Shown in pieces: positions 52,232 to 59,687 of a stretch of DNA of 63,707 nucleotides. The notes below the pieces were generated by a model. That model saw nothing but the letters and a program-made list of their open reading frames with translations. It did not search any database and had not been told where the DNA came from. Positions within the stretch are counted from its first letter, which is position 1; each line of letters opens with the position of its first letter. Made by a program: the position numbers and the translations under genes. Source of the DNA: SIG452 sp045631485. GTDB taxonomy: Bacteria > Bacillota > Clostridia > UMGS1840. Location of the stretch: assembly GCA_045631485.1 (NCBI GenBank), contig JAZQUU010000023.1:1-63707 (forward strand), read 5' to 3'.

Positions 52232-53419
52232 ATGAATCGTCCTACCAAAACAATTTATCTGGATCACGCAGCCACCACATCCATGCATCCCGAAGTGATT
52301 GATGTGATGACTGAGGTGATGAAAAATACCTACGGAAATGCATCTTCTGTGTATCACGTGGGTCAGGATGCCAAAGCGGTTTTGGAAGAAGCCAGAGCAT
52401 CTGTGGCAAAAAGCTTAAACTGTTTGCCCAACGAAGTGTATTTTACCGGTTGCGGTTCCGAAGCGGATAACTGGGCAATCAAGGGATATGCGATGGCAAA
52501 CCGCAAAAAAGGCAATCATATTATTACCACAAAAATTGAGCATCACGCAATTTTGCATCCTTGTGAATTTTTAGAAAAAAACGGCTTTGAAGTCACTTAT
52601 CTTCCCGTGGATGAAACAGGACTTGTTTCTTTGGAAGATGTGAAAAACGCCATCCGCGAAAACACCGTTTTAATTTCCGTGATGTATGCCAACAATGAGG
52701 TGGGCACCATTGAACCCATTGCGGAAATTGCCCAAATTGCAAAAGAACACGGCATTTGTATGCATACCGATGCGGTGCAGGCAGTGGGTGCAGAAGCCAT
52801 TGATTTTCAAGAACTTGGCGTGGATATGCTTTCCTTGTCCGCACATAAATTCGGTGGTCCCAAGGGCGTGGGTGCTCTGATTATCCGAAAAGGATTGAGA
52901 ATCGAACCCTTTATGCACGGCGGTGCTCAGGAGCGTTCCAAGCGTGCAGGTACCGAAAATCTGGCAGGGATTGCAGGGTTAGCTAAGGCGTTGGAAATTT
53001 CTGTGGGCAATTTACCTGAAAAACAGAAGAAAATCAGAGAGTTAAGAGATTATCTGATTGCTGAGATTGAAGCAAAAATTCCTTACATCAAATTCAACGG
53101 GCACAGAGAAAAACGTCTTGCAAATAACGTGAACTTCTGTTTCCGTTATATTGAAGGGGAATCCTTGCTCTTAATGCTCGATTTAAACGGGATTTGTGCT
53201 TCCAGCGGGTCTGCGTGTACCTCAGGCTCTTTAGACCCCTCTCACGTGCTTCTGGCGCTTGGATTGCCTCACGAAATTGCACACGGTTCTTTAAGACTGA
53301 CATTATCCTACCAAACCACCAAAGAAGAACTGGATTTCACTGTGTTAAAATTACAGGAAATTGTGCATCGTTTAAGACTGATGTCTCCCATTTATGATAT
53401 GTCTTTGGAAGAAAATTAA
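52232..53419 (+). CDS. nifS: Cysteine desulfurase NifS
   Basis: 395 residues. YLDHAATT start, EHHAILHP, the PLP lysine K206 in SLSAHKFGGPKG, and the sulfur-carrying Cys329 in ASSGSACTSGSLDPSHV, which is the NifS/IscS class I type. It takes sulfur from cysteine for iron-sulfur cluster assembly. AAGGGGGA precedes the ATG. It is followed 20 bases later by the scaffold gene. No promoter was seen between the upstream terminator and the start. Confidence 0.96.
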   Translation: MNRPTKTIYLDHAATTSMHPEVIDVMTEVMKNTYGNASSVYHVGQDAKAVLEEARASVAKSLNCLPNEVYFTGCGSEADNWAIKGYAMANRKKGNHIITTKIEHHAILHPCEFLEKNGFEVTYLPVDETGLVSLEDVKNAIRENTVLISVMYANNEVGTIEPIAEIAQIAKEHGICMHTDAVQAVGAEAIDFQELGVDMLSLSAHKFGGPKGVGALIIRKGLRIEPFMHGGAQERSKRAGTENLAGIAGLAKALEISVGNLPEKQKKIRELRDYLIAEIEAKIPYIKFNGHREKRLANNVNFCFRYIEGESLLLMLDLNGICASSGSACTSGSLDPSHVLLALGLPHEIAHGSLRLTLSYQTTKEELDFTVLKLQEIVHRLRLMSPIYDMSLEEN

Positions 53420-53439
53420 GAAAGGAGTTATGATAGATT

Positions 53440-53886
53440 ATGTACACAGAAAAAGTATTAGACCATTTTACCAATCCCCGTAATGTGGGTGAAGTTGAAG
53501 CGGCAGACGGCGTTGGACAGGTTGGGAACGCCAAATGCGGCGATATTATGAAAATCTCTTTAAAGATTGAAAATGACGTGATTGTGGATGCCAAATTCAA
53601 AACCTTCGGATGCGGCGCAGCAGTTGCAACCAGCAGTATGGCAACCGAAATGATTATCGGTAAGACCTTAGAAGAAGCGCTTGCCGTGACCAACAAAGCG
53701 GTTGTGGAAGCCTTGGAAGGGTTGCCACCGGCGAAAATTCATTGCTCTGTGTTGGCAGAAGAAGCAATCAAGGCAGCAATCCAGGATTATTATGTAAAAA
53801 CCGGACGCGAAATTCCCGGTGGCGGATGCACCGGTTGTTGCGGAAGCTGCGGACATGATCACGGTTGTGAAACCGAAGAAGAATAG
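53440..53886 (+). CDS. nifU: Iron-sulfur cluster scaffold NifU/IscU-like
   Basis: 148 residues. IscU fold with the three cluster ligands C33 (NAKCGD, with D35), C58 (FGCGAA) and C102 (IHCSVLAEEAI). After residue 125 there is an added Gly/Cys/His tail with Cys 130, 133, 134, 137, 143 and His 139, 141. The scaffold receives sulfur from NifS encoded just upstream. AAAGGAG precedes the ATG. The tail could bind an extra metal. Confidence 0.95.
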   Translation: MYTEKVLDHFTNPRNVGEVEAADGVGQVGNAKCGDIMKISLKIENDVIVDAKFKTFGCGAAVATSSMATEMIIGKTLEEALAVTNKAVVEALEGLPPAKIHCSVLAEEAIKAAIQDYYVKTGREIPGGGCTGCCGSCGHDHGCETEEE

Positions 53887-53892
53887 TGGGAT

Positions 53893-53930
53893 AAAAGGGT
53901 GTCTGATAAAGAAGACATCCTTTTCTTTTT
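53893..53930 (+). terminator. Terminator of nifS-nifU
   Basis: AAAAGGGTGTCT / AGACATCCTTTT stem (one G-T pair) followed by T-rich sequence. Confidence 0.85.
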
Positions 53931-54193
53931 ATAATAGAAAATCTGCTGAAAAAAAGATGGTCGATTGACGGAAAAAAACGGTACTGTTTTTGTTTGGAAA
54001 ACAGGCCGTTTTTCTTTTGGAAAAATTGGTATAGAAATTGTCCATTTTGTATATAAATAATAGTAAAAAATAACATTTTTCACAAAAAATATTAATTTTT
54101 TTTTACAAAGCGTAATCCCTTACGGTTAGCGGAATCGGGTGGATTTTTTGATTGTCGGGAATCGTCAAAAAAGCACGAAAAACCCGAAAAAGC
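53931..54193. other. Gene-free A/T-rich spacer with a second hairpin
   Basis: No coding frame with a ribosome binding site is visible. A hairpin at 53972-54015 (AAAAAACGG/CCGTTTTT outer, CTGTTTT/AAAACAG inner) followed by T-rich sequence may be a backup terminator. The remainder shows nothing I can assign. Confidence 0.5.
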
Positions 54194-54222
54194 TTGACAA
54201 ATGGGCATTTTTGTGTTATTAT
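54194..54222 (+). promoter_or_regulatory. Promoter of the G5/3D-domain protein
   Basis: TTGACA (54194-54199), 17-base spacer, TATTAT (54217-54222) with extended -10 TG. A leader of about 165 bases follows before the start codon. Confidence 0.8.
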
Positions 54223-54392
54223 GGGAACAATCCGAAAAAAATAAAGTGCTGTTTTGAGGGCAAATTTCCACCGAAAATTTTGTCTTTATGATGTAATCAA
54301 ATTGTAACATTTTTTGACACCATCTTTCCCAAATCTGAATCCAAAATCGGGAAGAAAACGGCTAATAAAAAAATAGGGGGAAATTTATTTTG

Positions 54393-55454
54393 ATGAAAAC
54401 AGCTATGGCTCATTTTCGGGCCTACACTGCTAAGTCACAGTTAATGTTGTGCACCGTTTGTTTAGCGGTTGCAGTAGTTTCGATTTTGTTTTCCGCCACT
54501 TGTTTTGGAAAAACTGTTGTAATTGATATGGATGGCGAACAGAAGCAGGTATTTGCGTTTGCCAAGGATGTGCAGGGTGTTCTCGAACGGGCAGATATTG
54601 CCTTAAACGAGAAAGATGAGATTTCTGCAAATCTGTATGATGATGCATATCACGGTCAGGTGTTATACGTAAAACGCGCAATTCCCGTTTCTTTTGATGT
54701 GAACGGGCAGAAAAGTGAGTTTTTCACCACCGCCCAAACCGTTCAGGATTTCTTAGGGGAAAACAATATCGCTTTAAATGAATATGATATGATCACACCT
54801 TCTGTGGATACCGCTTTAACGAATGGTACTCAGATTGTTTTAGCGAAATCCGAGGTGGAAATTGTGACCAGAACAGAGGAGATTCCTTTTAAAACCGTGT
54901 CTGTTCCCAACTATCAGGCAGATGCAGGAAGCACCACCGTGAAAACCGAAGGGGAAAACGGTATTAAGGAAACTTCTTATATGCGTATCTGGAGAAACGG
55001 TGAAGTGATTCACGAAACCGTGGCAGAAGAAAAGGTTGTGAAAGCACCTGTCAATCAGGTAGTGGAATTCGGCACCGTTACTGCGGGCATCAGTTATCGT
55101 GGTGGCAGCGTGAACCGTGAAAGCATTACCTATTCCCGTGTGATTTCCATGAACGCATCCGCTTATGATTTAAGCTATCAGAGTTGCGGCAAACGCCCCG
55201 GAGACAGAGGCTATGGGGTTACCGCATCCGGTATGAGAGCACAGCGTGGCGTGGTTGCGGTTGACCCGAAGGTGATTCCGTTAGGTACCAAGCTTTACAT
55301 TGAATCTGCAGACGGTTCTTTTGTATACGGTTATGCAATCGCAGGGGATACCGGCGGAGCAATCAAAGGCAACCGTATTGACCTGTTTATGGATTCCTAT
55401 TCCGAATGTATGCAGTTCGGAAGAAGAGCTGTAAACGTGTATATTATAGACTAG
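54393..55454 (+). CDS. YabE-like cell-wall protein with DUF348, G5 and 3D domains
   Basis: 353 residues. One N-terminal membrane segment (about 17-39), two DUF348 repeats (VVIDMDGEQKQVFAFAKDVQ and IPVSFDVNGQKSEFFTTAQT), a G5 domain (about 155-235), and a C-terminal 3D domain (about 250-353) with the conserved Asp residues in VAVDPKVIPLGTK and AGDTGGAIKGNRIDLF. 3D domains are lytic-transglycosylase-like; YabE and related Rpf-type proteins act on peptidoglycan during growth or germination. Start at ATG 54393, after GGGGG; the adjacent TTG at 54390 is possible. Confidence 0.92.
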   Translation: MKTAMAHFRAYTAKSQLMLCTVCLAVAVVSILFSATCFGKTVVIDMDGEQKQVFAFAKDVQGVLERADIALNEKDEISANLYDDAYHGQVLYVKRAIPVSFDVNGQKSEFFTTAQTVQDFLGENNIALNEYDMITPSVDTALTNGTQIVLAKSEVEIVTRTEEIPFKTVSVPNYQADAGSTTVKTEGENGIKETSYMRIWRNGEVIHETVAEEKVVKAPVNQVVEFGTVTAGISYRGGSVNRESITYSRVISMNASAYDLSYQSCGKRPGDRGYGVTASGMRAQRGVVAVDPKVIPLGTKLYIESADGSFVYGYAIAGDTGGAIKGNRIDLFMDSYSECMQFGRRAVNVYIID

Positions 55455-55467
55455 TTTTATATGCAAT

Positions 55468-55501
55468 AAAAAACGGAGTGATAGTTCACTCCGTTTTTTT
55501 T
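55468..55501. terminator. Bidirectional terminator
   Basis: AAAACGGAGTGA-TAGT-TCACTCCGTTTT stem with A-run and T-run, between convergent genes. Confidence 0.9.
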
Positions 55502-55506
55502 ATTGA

Positions 55507-55782
55507 TTAGTTTGGTTGTTCATCCAATACAGTCCAGTTGAAATTTTCTTTAAAATCGGCGTAACATTTCGGACAAATCCAAATAGATTTGTTAGAATGG
55601 ACTGGAGTGGTGCAATAACCTTGATGTAAGTTTTCCTGCTCCGTCCCGAACTTTGCCCAACAAAACTCGCAATGTTCGTGTTCCCATGTTTCTGAGAAAG
55701 GAGTAAAGTTACGAAAATACAAAGTGGCGTTTTGCAAATACTCCTCTTGTCCACGGAGACGCCAATCTTCTTGATTCATCAT
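55507..55782 (-). CDS. Small zinc-ribbon protein
   Basis: 91 residues with C-x2-C (EHCEFCWAKF, about 38-41), a single Cys in HQGYC, and a second C-x2-C (WICPKCYADFKE), a typical four-Cys zinc ribbon. AGGAGG lies just before the ATG at 55782; the next ATG, one codon on, is equally acceptable. The gene stands alone after the ASKHA gene. Function unknown; similar short proteins are hypothetical in other Clostridia. Confidence 0.8.
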   Translation of the reverse strand: MMNQEDWRLRGQEEYLQNATLYFRNFTPFSETWEHEHCEFCWAKFGTEQENLHQGYCTTPVHSNKSIWICPKCYADFKENFNWTVLDEQPN

Positions 55783-55804
55783 GGAGCCCTCCTTTTTTTG
55801 TGTT

Positions 55805-57274
55805 TTAAAAGCTCATTTTATCAATATACAGATTCGTAAAATCGGGATTCTGATACAAAGGGATTGTTTTGGCTTTTTTGGATAGCTCGCTCATTTTCTT
55901 TCGTGCGTCCTTTGAAAACAGAGCGATGCTTCCGCCAAAGAGGGCAGTGTTTCCCAATGCTTTGGTTTGTCCGGCAAAGTTTTTTGGCAACAAACCGATT
56001 GCTTCGGCATTTTTAGAATCAATTTTGGAGCCGAACCCGCCGGAAAGATATAGGGTATCTGCTTTGTTTGCCAAGGTTAAAATTCCTGCGTGGATTGCCG
56101 CTTTTGCCAGTTGCAGTTTTCGGATGTCCGATGCTCTGATGATTACATCGGTGTCGGGGATTTTAAAACAAGACTTTCCGTGGTGGTCTCTTTGGCAGAG
56201 AGGGTGTTCTTCGATAAGAGAACCGCTTTCATCCAACACCCCAACCGCTTTCATCACCGAAAGCACATCCACGATTCCGCTTCCCGAAATGCCTCGGGAA
56301 ATGGCATCGCCGATTACATGATGGGAAATTTTGCCGTTTTCTGACCACATGCGGTCAATGGCACCGGGTTGTGCCGGCATTCCCATAAAAATCCCTGCGC
56401 CTTCAAAGGCAGGCCCTGCCGCCGTAGAAGCGGTGTATAAAGTGTTTCCGTCAAAATAAGCAATTTCACCATTGGTTCCCAAATCCACAAGCATAGCGGG
56501 TTCATTAGATTCTGTCATACGGGAGGCTAAAATCCCGGCGGTGATATCCGCACCCACAAACGCCGAAATGCAGGGTGCAAGATAGCAACAAACGCCACAG
56601 ATTTCATATTTTTTTCCAAATAAATCGGAGGGATTATAGGGCGCTTCTCCTAAGGGAGAAACATCCTGCCCCGTTAAAAAGTGCAGCATCACCGTGTTGG
56701 CAACAATCACAATGTTTTCGGGAGTGTTGCATTGTGCGATGATTTTTTCAATTTGTTTTTGCAACAAATCCGATAATAAACGGGGATGCTCCTTATCAAA
56801 TGCAATTCGGGAGATTACATCCGCACCGTAGCTGACCTGATGGTTTTGCTCGGTAATTTTTTTGATAACCTTTTTATTCTGATATAGCAGGGCGGCGATG
56901 GTGGTGGTGCCGATATCAATCACCAAGCCGTCGGTATCATCGTATGCTAGGGGGTAATCATTAAGCGAAAAATCAATTTCCACAACGGGTTCCAACGAAT
57001 TTGCCGTGATAGACACGATTCCCGTTGCCTTTGCCTGACAAGCAAGACGGATATTGCTTTTGATTTCTTCTTCGGTGAGAATTGTTTGTTCCTTTTCGGT
57101 AAGAGGGGAGAGGTTCCCCGTTGCAATCACCTTGCATTTTTGGCAAGTTCCTTTGCCGCCGCAAGGCATAGAGATGATTTCTCCCGCGCGTCGAAGCAGT
57201 TCTGAAAGAAGAGTTTCTTCCGAAAAGGTAAGCGTGCACGCTTGGTTTATGATTGCCCTAAACACATATATCAC
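55805..57274 (-). CDS. Ferredoxin-ASKHA protein (RACo/RamA-like corrinoid protein activator)
   Basis: 489 residues. N-terminal 2Fe-2S ferredoxin domain with C38-x5-C44-x2-C47 and C79 (PCGGKGTCQKC, LACQ), a linker, then an ASKHA ATPase domain (DUF4445) with GLVIDIGTTTIAALL, LVDLGTNGEIAY and GPAFEGAGI, ending in YLSGGFGSKID. RACo and RamA use ATP and a reductant to reactivate oxidised corrinoid proteins for methyl transfer. No methyltransferase or corrinoid protein lies in the window, so the partner is unknown. Promoter at 57301-57329. Confidence 0.9.
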   Translation of the reverse strand: MIYVFRAIINQACTLTFSEETLLSELLRRAGEIISMPCGGKGTCQKCKVIATGNLSPLTEKEQTILTEEEIKSNIRLACQAKATGIVSITANSLEPVVEIDFSLNDYPLAYDDTDGLVIDIGTTTIAALLYQNKKVIKKITEQNHQVSYGADVISRIAFDKEHPRLLSDLLQKQIEKIIAQCNTPENIVIVANTVMLHFLTGQDVSPLGEAPYNPSDLFGKKYEICGVCCYLAPCISAFVGADITAGILASRMTESNEPAMLVDLGTNGEIAYFDGNTLYTASTAAGPAFEGAGIFMGMPAQPGAIDRMWSENGKISHHVIGDAISRGISGSGIVDVLSVMKAVGVLDESGSLIEEHPLCQRDHHGKSCFKIPDTDVIIRASDIRKLQLAKAAIHAGILTLANKADTLYLSGGFGSKIDSKNAEAIGLLPKNFAGQTKALGNTALFGGSIALFSKDARKKMSELSKKAKTIPLYQNPDFTNLYIDKMSF

Positions 57275-57300
57275 CGCCTTTTTTAGGTTATTTTACTTAC

Positions 57301-57329
57301 AGTATAATACAAAACAATCAAAAAGTAAA
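57301..57329 (-). promoter_or_regulatory. Promoter of the ferredoxin-ASKHA gene
   Basis: Minus strand: TTTACT (57324-57329), 17-base spacer, TATACT (57301-57306); divergent from the amidohydrolase promoter. Confidence 0.7.
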
Positions 57330-57354
57330 TAATTTTTAAATTATTTTGAAATTG

Positions 57355-57383
57355 TTGACAACATTTTTCCTTTGTGATAGAAT
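57355..57383 (+). promoter_or_regulatory. Promoter of the amidohydrolase gene
   Basis: TTGACA (57355-57360), 17-base spacer, TAGAAT (57378-57383) with extended -10 TG. Confidence 0.85.
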
Positions 57384-57419
57384 AAACCAATGAAGATTGT
57401 TTGAAAAGAGGATATTCCT

Positions 57420-58199
57420 ATGGATATTAACGACGTGAGAAATCTGAAAGCAATTGATGCTCACAATCATATTTTTCATTTCCCGAAATATGATAATGAA
57501 ATGCAATTAAATGATTTGGAAACCAGTTGGAAGGTTGCCGATGCGGCAAATACCGAAAAATTGTTTGTTTCCACCATGGAAGCAGTTTGTGATACCAAAA
57601 TGGTGGAATCTGAAAACGATTATCTTTGGAATTTGTCTCAGGAAGTGGATTATCTCTATCAGTGGGTGGTGATTGATCCTCGCAACGAAAACAGTTTCCT
57701 GCAGGCAAAAAGAATGTTAAACAACGGCAAATGCGTGGGAATTAAGCTTCATCCCAGAGAACATAATTACACCTTAGCGGAGTTTGGCGATAAAATTTTC
57801 TCCTTTGCATCTGATTTCGGTGCCATTGTGCAGATTCATCCCGAAGACAGTGCAACCTGGATTCTGCCTCATGCAGATAAGTATCCCGATGTCACATTTT
57901 TGGTGGCACACATGTGTTCCTGGCTTGGCAGAGCTTATGCAGATGCCATTGAGCAGGCAAAACACGGCAACATCTGGACGGATACCTCCGGTGCGGCAAG
58001 TTACTGTAATCAGGGATTTGAATACATTGTGAACCGTGTGGGTTCTGACAAAATTTTATACGGAACCGACGGATATGCTCCGGGATTCCAGCGTGGCAGA
58101 GTGGAATATGCGCAAATTTCCGATGAGGATAAAGCAAATATCTTAAGATTCAATGCAGAACGCTTGTTTGCAAAAACCTTTGAAAGAAACAAAAAATAA
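57420..58199 (+). CDS. Amidohydrolase-2/TatD-like metal-dependent hydrolase
   Basis: 259 residues, a short TIM-barrel hydrolase. Metal motifs are DAHNHIF near residue 14, GIKLHPREH, IVQIHPED, VAHMCSW and YGTDGYAPG. The family includes decarboxylases and hydrolases of many substrates and the one here is unknown. AAGAGGA precedes the ATG. It is monocistronic, divergent from the ASKHA gene and convergent with glycerate kinase. Confidence 0.88.
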   Translation: MDINDVRNLKAIDAHNHIFHFPKYDNEMQLNDLETSWKVADAANTEKLFVSTMEAVCDTKMVESENDYLWNLSQEVDYLYQWVVIDPRNENSFLQAKRMLNNGKCVGIKLHPREHNYTLAEFGDKIFSFASDFGAIVQIHPEDSATWILPHADKYPDVTFLVAHMCSWLGRAYADAIEQAKHGNIWTDTSGAASYCNQGFEYIVNRVGSDKILYGTDGYAPGFQRGRVEYAQISDEDKANILRFNAERLFAKTFERNKK

Positions 58200-58212
58200 A
58201 ACAGTATCATAT

Positions 58213-58243
58213 AAAAAAGGTGAACGTTTCGTTCACCTTTTTT
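58213..58243. terminator. Bidirectional terminator
   Basis: AAAAAAGGTGAACG-TTT-CGTTCACCTTTTTT between the convergent amidohydrolase and glycerate kinase genes. Confidence 0.92.
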
Positions 58244-58247
58244 GTAT

Positions 58248-59381
58248 TTATTTACAAGCTAGAATCAGTCGGAATACCTGCTCTGCGGTATCCGCTAAAT
58301 TGCGGTAAGCATTCTTGATATCCATTGCATCTTCCAGGGAACAAGGCGTGCGCACGATGGGGAAGAAGGCATCAATGCCGTGTTCGTTACAAAGCTTGGC
58401 ATCCTCGGTAACACAGCCGGAAAATGCAATCACAGTTTTACCGAACTGTTTTGCCGATTTTCCCACACCGATGGGAGCTTTTCCCTGATAGGATTGCCCG
58501 TCCAGACGACCTTCTCCCGTGATGACATAATCTGCATCTTTGATTTTATCCGACAGACCTGTTTCCCGAATTACCATATCCACACCGGACTCCAACTTTG
58601 CCCCCAGATATGAGAGAAAAGCAAAACCAAGTCCGCCTGCCGCTCCTGCACCGGGATAATTTTCGTCGGCAGCGGGGAGAATTTTTTTGGTTAATTGGGC
58701 GTATTGGTTTAGCCAAGCATCCATATTTTCAACCATTTCGGGAGTAGCACCTTTTTGAGGACCGTAAACGGCACTGGCACCACGTTCTCCGCAAAGCGGA
58801 TTGGTCACATCGCAAGCCACCCGAAATTCACATTCAGACAGTTCCTTTAAGGCGTTTTCGGTGTGAATGGTCACAATTTCCGAAAGACCTTTGGCGCCAA
58901 AGGGAACCTGCTCACCCTTTTCGTTTAAAAATTCAAAGCCCAACGCCTGAAGCATGCCGATACCGCCGTCATTGGTGGCGCTTCCGCCGATACCAATCAC
59001 AAATTTTCGGCAACCTTTTCGGATGGCGTCGCAAATCAGTTCTCCCACCCCGTAGGTAGTGGTATGTAAAGGGTTTCGTTCTTCAGGGGAAATCAGCGTA
59101 ATCCCCGATGCTGCTGCCATTTCCATAATGGCGGTTTGGTTGTTGATGCCGTATTTTGCACTCACCGGCATTCCCAACGGATTTTTTACGGATTTTTCAA
59201 CCCATTTTCCATTGGTTGCGGACACAATGGCTTCCACGGTGCCTTCACCGCCGTCCGCAATAGGGCTGATGCTCACGTTGGCGTGGGGAATCACTCTTAA
59301 AATGCCTTCTTTGATGGCATCTGCCGATTGATAGGTGGAAAGGCTTCCTTTCATGGAGTCAATTGCAACAGTAATGTTCAT
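58248..59381 (-). CDS. Glycerate kinase (GarK/GlxK family)
   Basis: 377 residues, full length. DSMKGSLSTYQSADAIKEG, PIADGGEGTVEA, GVGELICDAI, GIGGSATNDGGIGMLQALG, ACDVTNPLCG, GAAGGLGFAFL and ITGEGRLDGQS are family motifs. It phosphorylates D-glycerate to 2-phosphoglycerate, feeding glycolysis from glyoxylate, serine or sugar-acid breakdown. GAAGGTG precedes the ATG at 59381. It is monocistronic. Confidence 0.96.
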   Translation of the reverse strand: MNITVAIDSMKGSLSTYQSADAIKEGILRVIPHANVSISPIADGGEGTVEAIVSATNGKWVEKSVKNPLGMPVSAKYGINNQTAIMEMAAASGITLISPEERNPLHTTTYGVGELICDAIRKGCRKFVIGIGGSATNDGGIGMLQALGFEFLNEKGEQVPFGAKGLSEIVTIHTENALKELSECEFRVACDVTNPLCGERGASAVYGPQKGATPEMVENMDAWLNQYAQLTKKILPAADENYPGAGAAGGLGFAFLSYLGAKLESGVDMVIRETGLSDKIKDADYVITGEGRLDGQSYQGKAPIGVGKSAKQFGKTVIAFSGCVTEDAKLCNEHGIDAFFPIVRTPCSLEDAMDIKNAYRNLADTAEQVFRLILACK

Positions 59382-59552
59382 AAGTTTTCACCTTCGTTTT
59401 TGAAAATAGTTTGGTCTCGAAGATTAGAATTTTATTTGAAATTATTGTATCATAAAGGAGGAATTCTGTCAAGAAATAACCGGTTCTTTTCTGTTGGTTT
59501 ATAAGATTGTATAATATATATATAATTAAAGAATATACTTTGATTATAAGTA
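59382..59552. other. A/T-rich spacer without a gene
   Basis: Between glycerate kinase and the promoter of the next gene. Runs of alternating TA (for example 59510-59525) are present. I see no coding frame with a ribosome binding site and no clear hairpin. Confidence 0.5.
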
Positions 59553-59581
59553 TTGACAAAAGGGAAGAAGGATGATATACT
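59553..59581 (+). promoter_or_regulatory. Promoter of the large secreted protein
   Basis: TTGACA (59553-59558), 17-base spacer, TATACT (59576-59581) with extended -10 TG. A leader of about 100 bases leads to AAAGGAAGTG and the ATG. Confidence 0.85.
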
Positions 59582-59687
59582 TTTGATATGATAGGACATT
59601 ATACTATGGTGCATTGTCCCTATTTATGATTTTTTTGCAAAAAAAAAATAAAAAATATAAAAATTTTAAGAAAGGAAGTGTCAAAGC

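Noticed and set aside
54309..54340. Second promoter with TTGACA in the leader of the 3D-domain gene
   Set aside because: No -10-like sequence lies 16-18 bases downstream.
54223..54392. Possible c-di-AMP (ydaO) riboswitch upstream of the 3D-domain gene
   Set aside because: The conserved purine-rich core elements of that class could not be found; only short A/T-rich pairings are present.
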